Translations under genes and position numbers: made by a program
NCBI GenBank assembly: GCA_024349765.1
Contig: AP026073.1
Coordinates: forward strand, 62,001-126,000
DNA: 64,000 nucleotides
Direction: 5' to 3'
DNA from: Streptomyces nigrescens
GTDB taxonomy: Bacteria; Actinomycetota; Actinomycetes; Streptomycetales; Streptomycetaceae
The notes under the pieces: model-generated
The model's database searches: none
Told to the model about the DNA's origin: nothing
What the model saw: only the letters and a program-made list of their open reading frames with translations
Part shown: positions 25,902-35,420 of the stretch, piece after piece
Position numbering within the stretch: the stretch's first letter is position 1
How the letters are laid out: the number at the start of each line of letters is the position of its first letter

Positions 25902-26219
25902 GGGTACTCCTCGTCGGGGGCGGCTCGGGCCGCCCGGGGTCACGGTACGGCAGGCACCTTACGGAGCGTCCTTAACGGCAATCCATACGTTGTGTAACAG
26001 TCAGCAAGATCTCTGGGATCGGTCCCGTGACAATGCGCCCACCAGTTCGGGCCAAAGGTCGCAAGCCCGGCAAGGTGTTCGAGCCGGCGCCGGGGCCTGG
26101 GCCGGACGCCGCCGGGGTCGTCCGCGCCCCGCCGTCGGATGGCCGCGCTGAAGGTTCCCCCGCCCGCCGCCTTGGATAGCTTGAGGAAACGGGCCCGGAC
26201 GGGAGGCGGTGACGACGGG
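25902..26219. other. 318-base intergenic region
   Basis: This is the divergent promoter space between a small exported protein and the lipoprotein-kinase operon. I saw no gene, repeat or convincing dyad; an in-frame ATG at 26139 for the next gene has no ribosome binding site. Confidence 0.5.
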
Positions 26220-26948
26220 ATGCGAGGCGGTGAGGACGGCCGCGCGCCAAGACGCCGCCGCCCCTGGGAGCGCGTCAGCTCACGGCGGCACAACGGCCCC
26301 TGGCGGCGCATCTGCCGCGCCACCGCCCTCTGCGCCCTCCCGCTCCTCGCCGGTTGCGCCGGTCTGGAGGGTCTGGAGAGCGACGGACGGGCCCGCGACG
26401 TCAAGGCGCCGCTCGCGCTCTGGCCGGAGTACACCCCCGCCCCGCTCGGCCGGGAGGACAACCCGGCCGCACTCACGCCCGTGGCCGGTGTGCCGCACGT
26501 CCGCAGCGGCAGCATGGCGGACGCCGACCCGCTCGCCGTCCTCGACGCGGACATCTCCGCGGAGGGGCAGCATCCGCCCGCCCGCCGCGCCGTTCGCCGC
26601 CCCGCGCTGCACGACCTCACGGACGACGGTGAACCCGACCTGATCACCGTCATCGACCTCGACCCGCGCACCAGCGAACTCCGCGTCTACAGCGTGCGGA
26701 AGACGGTGGTGACCCGGGTGCTCGTGCTGCGCGGCGTGCTGGCCGGCGTCGAGCTGGCGGCCGGTCATCTGGCGGTGCGTGAGCCCACCAAGGACCCGCG
26801 CTACGTGAGCGTCACCGACCTGGTCTGGGACGGCAAGGCGATGGCCCTGTGGGACCTCACCCTCGACGAGGCCCGCAGGCACCAGACCCGCCGGACCGGC
26901 GGCAGTGGGAGCGGCGGGAGCAACGGGCGTGCCGGGAGCGGGCCATGA
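26220..26948 (+). CDS. Predicted lipoprotein upstream of sensor kinase
   Basis: The 242-residue protein has a basic amino end, then a short hydrophobic segment and lipobox ATALCALPLLAGCAG (Cys about residue 43), so it should be lipid-anchored on the outer face of the membrane. The mature part includes HDLTDDGEPDLITVIDLDPRTSELRVYSV, similar to a calcium-binding FG-GAP-type repeat. Its stop overlaps the kinase start by ATGA, so the two are translated together, and it may tune the kinase as CseA does in the CseABC system; that analogy is inference. The start is uncertain: ATG 26220 lies 13 bases after GGAGG, and upstream in-frame starts exist. Confidence 0.68.
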   Translation: MRGGEDGRAPRRRRPWERVSSRRHNGPWRRICRATALCALPLLAGCAGLEGLESDGRARDVKAPLALWPEYTPAPLGREDNPAALTPVAGVPHVRSGSMADADPLAVLDADISAEGQHPPARRAVRRPALHDLTDDGEPDLITVIDLDPRTSELRVYSVRKTVVTRVLVLRGVLAGVELAAGHLAVREPTKDPRYVSVTDLVWDGKAMALWDLTLDEARRHQTRRTGGSGSGGSNGRAGSGP

Positions 26949-28240
26949 GGCGCCCGGCGGTCTCCCTCCGCTGGAAGATCGCGCTGACCGTGATGGCGGT
27001 GAGCTGTGCGGTCGCCGCCGTCCTCGGCGTGCTCGTCCACAACGCGGTGGCCCGTCAGACCGTGGGCCAGGTACGGAAGGAGACCCGCGCGAACCTCGAC
27101 ACCGCGCTGGACCTCTTCGAGTACGGCACCTCCCGCGAGGGCATCAACTCCCTCCTCGACCCGGTCGAACTACCGCGTCCCTTGAGGGAGTTGGCGCGTT
27201 CGGGGCAGCGCGGCAGCATGGTCGGTACCTATCGCGGCCAACCGGTCATGTGGGCCGCGGCGCCGGCCGACGGCCAGGTCATGGCGGTCTGGTCGCCCTA
27301 CGGCAACACCCGCCGCTCGCTGGAGAACTTCGACACCGCGATCCTCGGCTCGGCCGTGCTCGCCGCCGCGGTCGTCGCGCTCGCCGGGCTGTTCCTCGCG
27401 CACCGCATCAGCCGCCGGCTGGGCACCACGGCGGCGGTCGCCCGCCGCATCACCGCCGGCGATCTGGACGCCCGGGTCGGCGGCGGCAACGGTGACGGCG
27501 CGGTCGAGGGCCGAAACCCGGGCGGCGGGCCGGCGGCGCGGGACGAGGTGGCGGCGGTGGCCGCCGCCCTCGACTCGGTGGCCGGCTCCCTGCAGAGCCG
27601 GCTGCGGGCCGAACAGCGGTTCACCGCCGATGTGGCCCATGAACTCCGGACACCGCTCACCGGCATCCTCGCCTCGGCCGAACTGCTTCCCGAGGGCCGG
27701 CCCAAGGAGATGATCAACGACCGGCTGCGGGCGCTGCACCGCCTCACCGAGGACCTGCTGGAGATCTCCCGGCTGGACTCCGGCACCGAGCACGCCGATC
27801 TCGCCGCGTACGAACTGGGCGCGCTGGTCACCCGCTCCGTGCGCGCCACCGGCCTCGACGCCGACGTACGGGTCGCCGCGGACACCGTCGTCGAGACCGA
27901 CCGGCGCCGCCTCGACCGCATCCTCGCCAACCTCGTCCTCAACGCGCACCGGCACGGCCGGCCGCCGGTCGTGGTCACCGTCGACACCCCGCCCGGCGGC
28001 CCACCGGCCATCGAGATCCGTGACCACGGCCCCGGCTACCCCGGAGACCTGCTGCGCCACGGCCCGCAGCGCTTCCGCACCGACGCGCCCGGCCGGGGCA
28101 GGGGCCACGGCCTCGGCCTGACCATCGCCGTCGGCCAGGCCGCCGTCCTGGGCATCGACCTCCGCTTCACCAACGCCCCCGACGGCGGCGCCCGCGCCGT
28201 CCTCCGTCTCCCACGGGAAGACGCCTCGGCGCCCTCCTGA
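26945..28240 (+). CDS. Two-component sensor histidine kinase
   Basis: The 431-residue kinase has a first membrane helix (IALTVMAVSCAVAAVLGVLV, about 13-32), an extracytoplasmic sensor of about 100 residues, a second helix near 135-155 and a HAMP linker. The H box is FTADVAHELRTPLTG (phospho-His about 233). ATP-binding boxes follow: NLVLNAHRHG (N), DHGPGYPGD (G1) and GRGHGLGLTIA (G2). It should autophosphorylate in response to an envelope signal. No response regulator gene is next to it or elsewhere in the window, so it looks like an orphan kinase paired with a lipoprotein. Confidence 0.93.
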   Translation: MRRPAVSLRWKIALTVMAVSCAVAAVLGVLVHNAVARQTVGQVRKETRANLDTALDLFEYGTSREGINSLLDPVELPRPLRELARSGQRGSMVGTYRGQPVMWAAAPADGQVMAVWSPYGNTRRSLENFDTAILGSAVLAAAVVALAGLFLAHRISRRLGTTAAVARRITAGDLDARVGGGNGDGAVEGRNPGGGPAARDEVAAVAAALDSVAGSLQSRLRAEQRFTADVAHELRTPLTGILASAELLPEGRPKEMINDRLRALHRLTEDLLEISRLDSGTEHADLAAYELGALVTRSVRATGLDADVRVAADTVVETDRRRLDRILANLVLNAHRHGRPPVVVTVDTPPGGPPAIEIRDHGPGYPGDLLRHGPQRFRTDAPGRGRGHGLGLTIAVGQAAVLGIDLRFTNAPDGGARAVLRLPREDASAPS

Positions 28241-28313
28241 GCGGCTCACCGGTCCACGCCGCACCCGCCGCTCACCGGCCGAGGAACTCCGCTCTCCGGC
28301 CGAGGGACTCCGC

Positions 28314-30332
28314 TCACCAGTCGATGTCGTCCGGCGGCTCCGGCAGCGCCTCCTCGTCCTCCGGCCCGGGCCCGGAGTCGGGCGCGGGACCGGCGCCGGG
28401 CCCGGGATCGGCGACCGCCGCCGCGCGCCCACCGCCCGCGTCCTCCCCGTCGCTGTCCCGCCCCGCCAGCACGTCCAGGATCTGCTGGCCGTACTTCACG
28501 AGCTTGTTCTCGCCGACCCCGGTGACCGTCCCGAGTTCGGTCGTCGTCGCCGGTCCCAGGAGGGCGATCTCCCGCAGCGTCGCGTCATGGAAGATCACGT
28601 ACGCGGGCACGCCCTGCTCCTTGGCCGTACGGGCCCGCCAGCCGCGCAGCGCCTCGAAGACCGGCAGCTTTTCCTCGGGCAGGTCCACCGGCGCCCGCTT
28701 GCCCTTCGCGGTCTTCGCCTTCGCGGCCCGCGCGGCCTTCTCCGGCTCCCGCCGCATCGGCACCTCGCGCCGGCCGCGCAGCACCTCGCCGCTCGTCTCG
28801 GTGAGCACCAGCGTGCCGTAGTCACCCTCGACGGAGAGCAGCCCCTGAGCCAGCAACTGCCGTACGACACCGCGCCATTCGGCCTCGCGGAGATCGTCGC
28901 CCACCCCGAAGACGCTCAGCGCGTCATGGTCGAACTGGATGACCTTCGCGGTCTTCTTCCCCATCAGGATGTCGATGATCTGGCCCGCGCCGAACTTCTG
29001 CCCGCGCTCGCGCTGCAGCCGTACGACCGTCGACAGCAGCTTCTGCGCGGCGACCGTGCCGTCCCAGGTCTGCGGCGGGGACAGGCATGTGTCGCAGTTG
29101 CCGCAGGTGGCGCCGGCGCTCTCCTGCCCGAAGTAGGCCAGCAGCCGGACCCGCCGGCACTGCACCGTCTCGCACAGCGCCAGCATCGCGTCGAGGTGGG
29201 CGGACAGCCGCCGCCGGTGCGCCTCGTCGCCCTCCGAACCGTCGATCATCTTCCGCTGCTGGACCACGTCCTGCAGTCCGTACGCCAGCCAGGCCGTCGA
29301 GGGCTGGCCGTCCCGGCCGGCGCGCCCGGTCTCCTGGTAGTAGCCCTCCACCGACTTGGGCAGGTCCAGATGCGCCACGAACCGCACGTCCGGCTTGTCG
29401 ATCCCCATCCCGAACGCGATGGTGGCGACCACGACCAGCCCGTCCTCCCGCAGGAACCGCGCCTGGTGCTCCGCGCGCGTCCGGGCGTCGAGGCCGGCGT
29501 GGTACGGCACCGCGGCGATGCCGTTCTCCACCAGGAACTGCGCGGTCTTCTCCACGGAGGCCCGCGAGAGGCAGTAGACGATCCCGGCGTCCCCGGCATG
29601 CTCGCCCCGCAGCAGCTCCAGCAGCTGCCGCTTGGGCTCGCTCTTGGCCACGATCCGGTACTGGATGTTCGGCCGGTCGAAGCTCGCCACGAAGTGCCGG
29701 GCCTCCGCCATCTTCAGGCGGGAGGTGATCTCGGCGTGCGTGGCGTCGGTCGCCGTGGCCGTCAGCGCGATCCGCGGCACGTCGGGCCAGCGCTCGTGCA
29801 GCATCGACAGCGCCAGATAGTCCGGCCGGAAGTCGTGCCCCCACTGCGCCACGCAGTGCGCCTCGTCGATCGCGAAGAGGGAGACCTTCCCCCGGTCCAG
29901 CAGGCTCAGCGTCTGCTCCACCCGCAGCCGCTCCGGCGCCAGATACAGCAGATCCAGCTCGCCGGCCAGGAACTCCGCCTCGACGAGCCGCCGCTCCTCC
30001 AGATCCTGCGTCGAATTGAGGAACCCGGCCCGCACCCCGAGCGCCCGCAGGGCGTCGACCTGGTCCTGCATCAGCGCGATCAACGGCGAGATCACGACCC
30101 CGACACCCGGCCTGACCAGCGACGGAATCTGATAGCAGAGCGACTTGCCGCCACCGGTCGGCATCAGGACGACGGCGTCGCCGCCCCCTATGACGTGCTC
30201 GATGATCTCCTGCTGGCTGCCCCGGAACGCGTCGTACCCGAAGACGCGGCGCAGCACCTGCACCGCCTCGCCCGCCTCCGGAGCGTCTGCTGCATCCATG
30301 TCCTCGACCATTCCCACGTCCGCCAGAGCCAC
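28314..30332 (-). CDS. recQ: ATP-dependent DNA helicase RecQ
   Basis: This 672-residue protein unwinds DNA 3' to 5' during recombination and repair. Motifs run in order: [19 protein letters not shown] (motif 0), [15 protein letters not shown] (Walker A, about 56-68), [20 protein letters not shown] (DEAH plus the RecQ aromatic loop), TATATD, and [15 protein letters not shown] (motif VI). The zinc region [19 protein letters not shown] and a winged-helix RQC part follow. An HRDC domain (about 555-630) and an acidic Pro-rich tail complete it. The start is not certain: GTG 30332 is the furthest upstream, with ATG 30311 and 30299 in frame. Confidence 0.95.
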   Translation of the reverse strand: MALADVGMVEDMDAADAPEAGEAVQVLRRVFGYDAFRGSQQEIIEHVIGGGDAVVLMPTGGGKSLCYQIPSLVRPGVGVVISPLIALMQDQVDALRALGVRAGFLNSTQDLEERRLVEAEFLAGELDLLYLAPERLRVEQTLSLLDRGKVSLFAIDEAHCVAQWGHDFRPDYLALSMLHERWPDVPRIALTATATDATHAEITSRLKMAEARHFVASFDRPNIQYRIVAKSEPKRQLLELLRGEHAGDAGIVYCLSRASVEKTAQFLVENGIAAVPYHAGLDARTRAEHQARFLREDGLVVVATIAFGMGIDKPDVRFVAHLDLPKSVEGYYQETGRAGRDGQPSTAWLAYGLQDVVQQRKMIDGSEGDEAHRRRLSAHLDAMLALCETVQCRRVRLLAYFGQESAGATCGNCDTCLSPPQTWDGTVAAQKLLSTVVRLQRERGQKFGAGQIIDILMGKKTAKVIQFDHDALSVFGVGDDLREAEWRGVVRQLLAQGLLSVEGDYGTLVLTETSGEVLRGRREVPMRREPEKAARAAKAKTAKGKRAPVDLPEEKLPVFEALRGWRARTAKEQGVPAYVIFHDATLREIALLGPATTTELGTVTGVGENKLVKYGQQILDVLAGRDSDGEDAGGGRAAAVADPGPGAGPAPDSGPGPEDEEALPEPPDDIDW

Positions 30333-30400
30333 CCCGAAAGCCTACGAGCTCCGCGCTGCTCCCCGCGGCGCCTGTGGACAACTTCCGGTGCCCGGCCCCT

Positions 30401-30670
30401 TCAGCCCGGCCGGTATCCCCATAAACAGTACGAGCAGGCTCCCCGCCCCTCCGCCCGGGCAACGGCCAGTGCCACTCGTCGCACATCGTGGATCTCCAGC
30501 CCCAGCCGCTCGGCGTACCGCTGCCCCTCCAGCAGCGCCTTGCACCCCGGAACCCGGTGGTACACCTGCCCCTGCGCCGTCGTGTACACGAACTTCGTCA
30601 GCCCCCGCGGCGCCGGAGCGCAGTCCACGCACTGCTCGACGACCAGCTCGTGCACGCATCGCTCAGCCAT
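30401..30670 (-). CDS. Small Cys-rich hypothetical protein
   Basis: The 89-residue protein has two likely zinc-binding cysteine clusters: CVHELVVEQCVDC near the start and CSYCLWGY at the end. Between them is KFVYTTAQGQVYHRVPGCKALLEGQ. The pattern suggests a small zinc-ribbon-like domain. Function is unknown. GGGGGG lies directly before ATG 30670. It is upstream of recQ on the same strand, 68 bases from its start, and may share its transcript. Confidence 0.72.
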   Translation of the reverse strand: MAERCVHELVVEQCVDCAPAPRGLTKFVYTTAQGQVYHRVPGCKALLEGQRYAERLGLEIHDVRRVALAVARAEGRGACSYCLWGYRPG

Positions 30671-31151
30671 CCCCCCACCGTATCCGCCGGACCTCCCGAC
30701 TCCCGCCGCATTCCGGGGAGTTGACCGGCCGGCACCGCTCCCGAAGCCCGGGCCGAACAGACTCCGCGCGCCCGCCCGCCCGGCCGTCCCGCTCCTCCCC
30801 GCACAGACAAAAGGGCCGGCCCAAGAGGGGCATACCCTCCAGAACCGGCCTTGCCGGGGGCTGCTCGATGCCGCTCCGTAGCGCCATTCGCCCTGGTCAG
30901 CGATGCAGCGGCGGCATGCACGATGATCCCCGGCAGGACGCCCTCGGCCGGGCAGTCCGCGCACGATCGCGCACGGTTATGCCCTGCGGCGGAGTGGGCC
31001 GTCACAGGCGGCGAACGGTGCCGGACGGGCCTTGATGCACACCAGAACGGCAACCAGCGCTCGTCGGCACGGACGGGCCGACCGTGTGCGTCTTCCTTCA
31101 TGTGCGTCGCGGAGTCGTGCGTGCCCGAGCCGCCCCGCCCCGCCCACGTGA
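30671..31151. other. 481-base region without a clear gene
   Basis: It contains GC-rich inverted repeats near 30805-30860 (an AAGGGCCGG arm with a distant CCGGCCTT) that could end transcription. A minus-strand frame from 31101 reads MKEDAHGRPVRADERW and looks partly coding but has no good start signal or recognised family; it could be a decayed gene. Confidence 0.4.
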
Positions 31152-31502
31152 TCAGCCCGACCCGGGACTGGAGCTGTCGGACGCATCGTTCGCGGCACGG
31201 TGGTACGCGGCGTTGATGCGCTGAGCCTCCTCAAGCTGGTCCTCGAGAATGATGATGCGGCAAGCGGCCTCGATCGGGGTTCCTCTGTCGACGAGCTCGC
31301 GGGCGCGAGCGGCGATCCGCAGTTGATAGCGGGAGTACCGGCGGTGTCCGCCCTCCGAGCGCAGCGGAGTGATCAGACGAGCCTCACCGATGGCTCGGAG
31401 GAAGCCCGGGGTGGTGCCGAGCATTTCGGCGGCCCGTCCCATCGTGTACGCGGGGTAGTCGTCGTCATCCAGACGATCGCTGAGTGGAGTATCTGCTGCC
31501 AT
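31152..31502 (-). CDS. MerR-like winged-helix regulator
   Basis: This 116-residue protein has a MerR-type DNA-binding domain: YTMGRAAEMLGTTPGFLRAIGEARLITPLRSEGGHRRYSRYQLRIAARARELVDRGTPIEAACRII, about residues 16-83. A short helical tail EDQLEEAQRINAAYHRA follows. There is no effector domain, so it may act as a dimer on DNA alone, in the way small MerR/BldC-like regulators do. GAGGTGA lies just before ATG 31502. It is upstream of a long non-coding stretch and close to cold-shock genes. Confidence 0.85.
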   Translation of the reverse strand: MAADTPLSDRLDDDDYPAYTMGRAAEMLGTTPGFLRAIGEARLITPLRSEGGHRRYSRYQLRIAARARELVDRGTPIEAACRIIILEDQLEEAQRINAAYHRAANDASDSSSPGSG

Positions 31503-32331
31503 GTCACCTCGTAGTGCAACGCGTCGAGGGGCCCTGGTGCCGTACGGCACCAGGGCCCCGAAGGAAATGAAACACCATCTGTCGGCCCTCATGCTCTGCC
31601 GACCTTCTGTTTCCGCTACCCGGCCCGGCAAGGGGAGGGGTGCGGGGATCGCGGCTGTGTGACCGGGGACCACCATCCATTCCGGGGTCTTTCGGTACCC
31701 GGACCGGGAGCTTGCCGGGCCGGGCGATCCTGATGGCGTCTGCCTCCTCCGTCCTTTCTTCGAACCGACCACTTGGTGAGCGGCTACTGCCGTACTGCTC
31801 GGTGATGCTGTTGCGCAGCCCCTCGACCTGCGGGCTGCTCAGTGCGGCTCTCAGCCCCGTCACCATTCTTCGAACGCCTTGGCTTCGGAACTCCAGAACC
31901 GCGCTGACCTGCGAACTTCAGGTACTGCTACCCGGCAGTTCATGTCTGCCGGGTCTCGCTCGACCATATCGACGAGACAAAGATTAACCGTGCCGGAAGT
32001 CAATGTCTACTCTGGCAAGAGTAGATTTTGATGCTCAGGAGCCACAGGTCTCCTATGGCCTGCGGTAACGGATGGAACAGGTCGTCCTGGGCGGCGCGCA
32101 CACGGCCCGGTCCCTCAGGGCTTGGGGCAGCCGCCTCTTGTCGCCCCGGCGGTCGCGTCACGCCAGGGGCAGGGCCGAACAGGCCGGTACGCGAGTGTGG
32201 GCATGTGTGCCGACGCTCCTGAAGGGATGCGTCCGTCCCGGCCACCGCGGGCAGTCAGACGCCGCCTCGCCCCTCCGCTCGACCAGGAGCCTTCGCACGG
32301 ACGACGAGACGCCGGGCGGCGATACGACGGA
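31503..32331. other. ~830-base region without a convincing gene
   Basis: No frame here has both a good start signal and a recognisable protein. Weak minus-strand frames at 31504-31866 and 32000-32245 were considered and not accepted. AT-richer sequence near 31960-32030 holds a strong dyad and may be the promoter region for the MerR-like gene or for an unannotated RNA. Confidence 0.5.
32006..32025. promoter_or_regulatory. 20-bp dyad in AT-rich region
   Basis: TCTACTCTGGCAAGAGTAGA has perfect 8-bp arms and a 4-base centre, followed on the plus strand by TTTT. It could be a MerR-type operator (20 bp is the usual length) or a small terminator. Confidence 0.4.
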
Positions 32332-32367
32332 TGAGGGCCCGGCCGACGCGCGTCGGCCGGGCCCTCA
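32332..32367. terminator. 36-bp perfect palindrome terminator
   Basis: The two 18-base halves (32332-32349 and 32350-32367) are exact reverse complements. It lies 96 bases past the stop of the CBS-like gene on the minus strand and should end that transcript. Confidence 0.75.
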
Positions 32368-32462
32368 CCGGGTCTTTGACGGCGGCTTTCCGCCTGTCCT
32401 CACACCTCCGTGGAGGCGGTGCCCCCGAGCAGCGCCGAAGCGGTCCGGAGCGGCGAAGCGGA

Positions 32463-32792
32463 TCAGCCGGCGAGGGCGAGGACGCCCGGGGGTCGGCCGT
32501 GCTCCCCGACGGTGCCGGACGAGGTGAACGGTCCGTCGAGGATGTCCCGCAGACGGATCCGGTCCGTGTAGGCGGGGCTGCCGCGGAGAGCGGCGAGCCG
32601 GGTCAGGGTGACCAGGCCCGTGCTCTGGTCGTCCCCGTCGCACACGACGAGGTGATCGACACGGGCACCGGCCATGAGGGAGAGGGCCACCTCGACCGTC
32701 ATGTCGTCACGGACCCGAGGCCCGAACGCGCCCCTGTCGTGGACCACGGCCGTGGGGCGGTCCGCTACCTGGTGCGGCTGAACGGTCGTCAT
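32463..32792 (-). CDS. Short CBS-domain-like protein
   Basis: The 109-residue protein reads MTTVQPHQVADRPTAVVHD, then RDDMTVEVALSLMAGARVDHLVVCDGDDQSTGLVTLTRLAALRG, which matches one CBS motif (helix, then beta strand HLVV, then the GLVT strand). CBS pairs bind adenosyl ligands; a single motif would have to dimerise. AGGAGG precedes ATG 32792. It is 43 bases downstream of the DEAD-box helicase gene on the same strand and is probably co-transcribed with it. Confidence 0.72.
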   Translation of the reverse strand: MTTVQPHQVADRPTAVVHDRGAFGPRVRDDMTVEVALSLMAGARVDHLVVCDGDDQSTGLVTLTRLAALRGSPAYTDRIRLRDILDGPFTSSGTVGEHGRPPGVLALAG

Positions 32793-32835
32793 GGGTGCCT
32801 CCTGCCGGACGGACGGGCTGGTGATCACGGCGGCT

Positions 32836-34329
32836 CTAGGCGGCCGAGTCGAAGGTGGTCCGCCGCTGTGTCCTGCGGCGCGCCGCTTCGCCGACGGGCC
32901 GGCCCTGGCCGACGCGGCCTCGGCGGCCCTGACGGCCCTGGGACGAAGAAGACGCACCGCGGGGACGTTCGCCGCCCGGCGCGGGGACGACGACCGGGAC
33001 GCCGGAAGGGGCCTGGGCACCTGTGATGCGGCTCAGCTCCGACTCGCCCGAACGTACCTGGGCGACCCGAGGGGTGATGCCTGCGGAAGCCATCAACCGG
33101 GTCATGCCGCGACGCTGGTCAGGGGTCACCAGGGTGACGACGCGGCCGGACTCGCCGGCGCGGGCCGTACGGCCGCCGCGGTGCAGGTAGTCCTTGTGGT
33201 CACTGGGCGGATCCACATTGACGACCAGGTCGAGGTTGTCGACGTGGATCCCGCGCGCCGCGACGTTGGTCGCCACCAGTACCGTCACCTGCCCGCTCTT
33301 GAACTGGGCCAGGGTCCGCGTGCGTTGCGGCTGGGACTTGCCACCGTGCAGGGCCGCGGCGCGGACACCGCTGCCCAGCAGGTGCTCGGTCAGCCGGTCC
33401 ACCGCGTGCTTGGTGTCAAGGAACATGATCACTCGACCGTCCCGCGCCGCGATCTCGGTGGTCGTCCGATGCTTGTCCGCGTCGTGCACATGGAGCACGT
33501 GGTGCTCCATCGTGGTGACCGCGCCCGCCGACGGGTCGACGGAGTGGACTACCGGGTCCGTCAGGTAGCGGCGGACCAGCAGGTCGACGTTACGGTCCAG
33601 GGTGGCCGAGAAGAGCATCCGCTGTCCCTCGGGACGCACTTGGTCGAGCAGGGCGGTGACCTGGGGCATGAAGCCCATGTCGGCCATTTGGTCGGCCTCG
33701 TCGAGGACCGTGATGTCGACATCCACCAGTCGGCAGTCGCCCCGGTCGATGAGGTCCTTGAGCCGTCCGGGCGTCGCGACGACCACCTCGGCCCCGGAGC
33801 GCAGCGCACCGGCCTGCCTGCCGATGGACATTCCGCCGACGACGGTGGCGAGCCGCAGGCTCACGGAGCGGGCGTGCGGAGTGAGCGCCTCGGTGACCTG
33901 CTGGGCGAGCTCACGGGTGGGGACCAGGACAAGGGCGAGGGGCTGCCGCGGCTCGGCACGTCGCCCGGCTGTACGAGCCAGTACGGCGAGGCCGAAGGCG
34001 AGGGTCTTGCCCGAGCCGGTGCGGCCACGGCCGAGTACGTCACGACCGGCGAGGGAGTTGGGCAGGGTCGCGGCCTGGATCGGGAACGGCACTGTCACGC
34101 CCTGGTGGCCGAGCGCGGCCAGCAACGGCGCCGGCATGGTGAGTTCGGCGAACGACCCGACGGCGGGCAGTGCGGGCGTGATCGTCTTCGGCGGCGCGAA
34201 CTCGCCGTGTGCGGGCCGTCCGGCCCGGTGGTTTCCGTAGCCCTTTGAACGGCGCTGACCACCGGAGCGGTTGGCGCCGTCGCCTCCTCCGAAGCGGTCA
34301 TATGTGCGGGGAGTGCGGGTGCGCTTCAT
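32836..34329 (-). CDS. DEAD-box RNA helicase
   Basis: The 497-residue protein has a full DEAD-box core: the Q-motif region PFPIQAATLP, Walker A GRGRTGSGKTLAFG, PTRELAQQV, TPGRLKDLID, VLDEADQMADMGF, MLFSATLDRNV and HRGGRTARAGESG. It unwinds RNA duplexes with ATP, as cold-induced helicases do. The carboxy tail is basic and Arg/Gly-rich (GQGRPVGEAARRRTQRR), likely for RNA binding. A cspA-type gene 228 bases upstream on the same strand supports a cold-shock role. I prefer ATG 34329 (AAGGA about 9 bases upstream) to 34353. Confidence 0.93.
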   Translation of the reverse strand: MKRTRTPRTYDRFGGGDGANRSGGQRRSKGYGNHRAGRPAHGEFAPPKTITPALPAVGSFAELTMPAPLLAALGHQGVTVPFPIQAATLPNSLAGRDVLGRGRTGSGKTLAFGLAVLARTAGRRAEPRQPLALVLVPTRELAQQVTEALTPHARSVSLRLATVVGGMSIGRQAGALRSGAEVVVATPGRLKDLIDRGDCRLVDVDITVLDEADQMADMGFMPQVTALLDQVRPEGQRMLFSATLDRNVDLLVRRYLTDPVVHSVDPSAGAVTTMEHHVLHVHDADKHRTTTEIAARDGRVIMFLDTKHAVDRLTEHLLGSGVRAAALHGGKSQPQRTRTLAQFKSGQVTVLVATNVAARGIHVDNLDLVVNVDPPSDHKDYLHRGGRTARAGESGRVVTLVTPDQRRGMTRLMASAGITPRVAQVRSGESELSRITGAQAPSGVPVVVPAPGGERPRGASSSSQGRQGRRGRVGQGRPVGEAARRRTQRRTTFDSAA

Positions 34330-34496
34330 GCGGAACCATCCTTGATGGGGCACGTAGCAAGGAATTCCCGCAGCAGATGAGCGCGCAAAGAATTTCGAGA
34401 CGAGCCACAGTCGATGTGGGGCGGGTCAGGCGACGGGGAATTTCTCACCGGTCGGTGATGTGGTGGAGCCTTCCCGTCGCGCCCTGAAAAGCAGCG

Positions 34497-34533
34497 AGCT
34501 GGGGCCCGCACCCCAGAGGTGCGGGCCCCAGCT
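34497..34533 (-). terminator. Rho-independent terminator of csp gene
   Basis: Perfect 16-bp arms (34497-34512 and 34518-34533) with a 5-base loop lie 24 bases past the cold-shock stop. On the minus strand TTTT follows within 10 bases. Confidence 0.85.
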
Positions 34534-34557
34534 GCGAAGTATGCGTCAGCGCCGGTG

Positions 34558-34761
34558 TCAGGCGGGGACGATGTTCTCGGCCGTCGGGCCCTTCTGGCCC
34601 TGCGCGATGTCGAACGACACCTTCTGGCCCTCCAGCAGCTCGCGGAAGCCCTGGGCGGCGATGTTCGAGTAGTGGGCGAAGACGTCGGCGCCGCCGCCGT
34701 CCTGAGCGATGAAGCCGAAGCCCTTTTCCGCGTTGAACCACTTCACGGTGCCAGTAGCCAT
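34558..34761 (-). CDS. Cold-shock protein (CspA family)
   Basis: The 67-residue OB-fold protein reads [23 protein letters not shown] with RNP1 (KGFGFI) and RNP2-like DVFAHYS motifs, ending EGPTAENI-type. It binds single-stranded RNA and DNA and melts RNA structure. Length is exactly that of the family. AAGGAG lies before ATG 34761. The leader contains an 8-bp-stem hairpin and the gene is followed by a strong terminator, so it is transcribed separately from the helicase gene downstream. Confidence 0.97.
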   Translation of the reverse strand: MATGTVKWFNAEKGFGFIAQDGGGADVFAHYSNIAAQGFRELLEGQKVSFDIAQGQKGPTAENIVPA

Positions 34762-34787
34762 GTTATTTCTCCTTCGAGGCGGTGTCA

Positions 34788-34810
34788 GGAATTCGCCCTG
34801 TGCGAATTCC
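34788..34810 (-). promoter_or_regulatory. Leader hairpin of csp mRNA
   Basis: GGAATTCG and CGAATTCC form a perfect 8-bp stem with a 7-base loop, 27 to 49 bases before the csp start codon. A hairpin here could act as a temperature-sensitive leader element, or the DNA dyad could be a regulator site. Confidence 0.45.
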
Positions 34811-35420
34811 GTGTCGCCGTGATGATTACCCCGTCGGAAATAAACCTTCTGGCAACCACACCTGCAACTGAGATCGACAGTAGCACGGTGCGATCAGCCC
34901 TGCGCGGTCAATAATTCCGCGCCGGTCGACGCTCGGAGTAATGCTCGTCGGGCCCCGAACCTATTTCTCATGTCGCGGACACAGATATGGCTCTCCGCGC
35001 GCCCGGCGTTTTCTGCCGTGCGCATCCGCCCACACCCCTATGACCTTCATCGACGGGGGATGAGCCGCCGCCACCGTCGCCGGGGGACGGCGCAACGGTG
35101 AACGCGTTGAGACTCCACCACCGCGATGAAGGTCACATCCCCGCGAAGAGCGCGACGGCAGGTGGTCGGACGTGACCGCCCGCACCCGCGCAGTACGTTG
35201 ACCACCCCCCAGCGGGGACGTTCCGGACGTTGCTCCCGCGGCGGGCACCGTCGAGGCGCGCATCGTCTCCATGGATGCCGAAGCGGCCCGGCACGTCGCG
35301 GACGCTCTGGTGCTGTTCGCCGGGGAGGGGCGGCGCAGTGGAAATGCCGGCGCGCGTTGGCCGGCCCGGGAGCGGAAATCCGTGCCGGATGAAGCTGATC
35401 CGCCGGGCACGTTCGGGAAC
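34811..35420. other. 610-base region with decayed coding traces
   Basis: The right part (about 35229-35330, plus strand) reads VEARIVSMDAEAARHVADALV and then loses its coding look, suggesting the amino end of a broken gene. The left part holds the csp leader and promoter. No intact gene was found. Confidence 0.4.

Noticed and set aside
30598-31101. Minus-strand frame starting MKEDAHGRPVRADERW
   Set aside because: It looks partly coding at the start but lacks a start signal and runs into the small Cys-rich gene in another frame; at best a decayed gene.
31504-31866. Minus-strand frame of 120 codons upstream of the MerR-like gene
   Set aside because: No ribosome binding site, no recognisable domain and mixed third-position bias.
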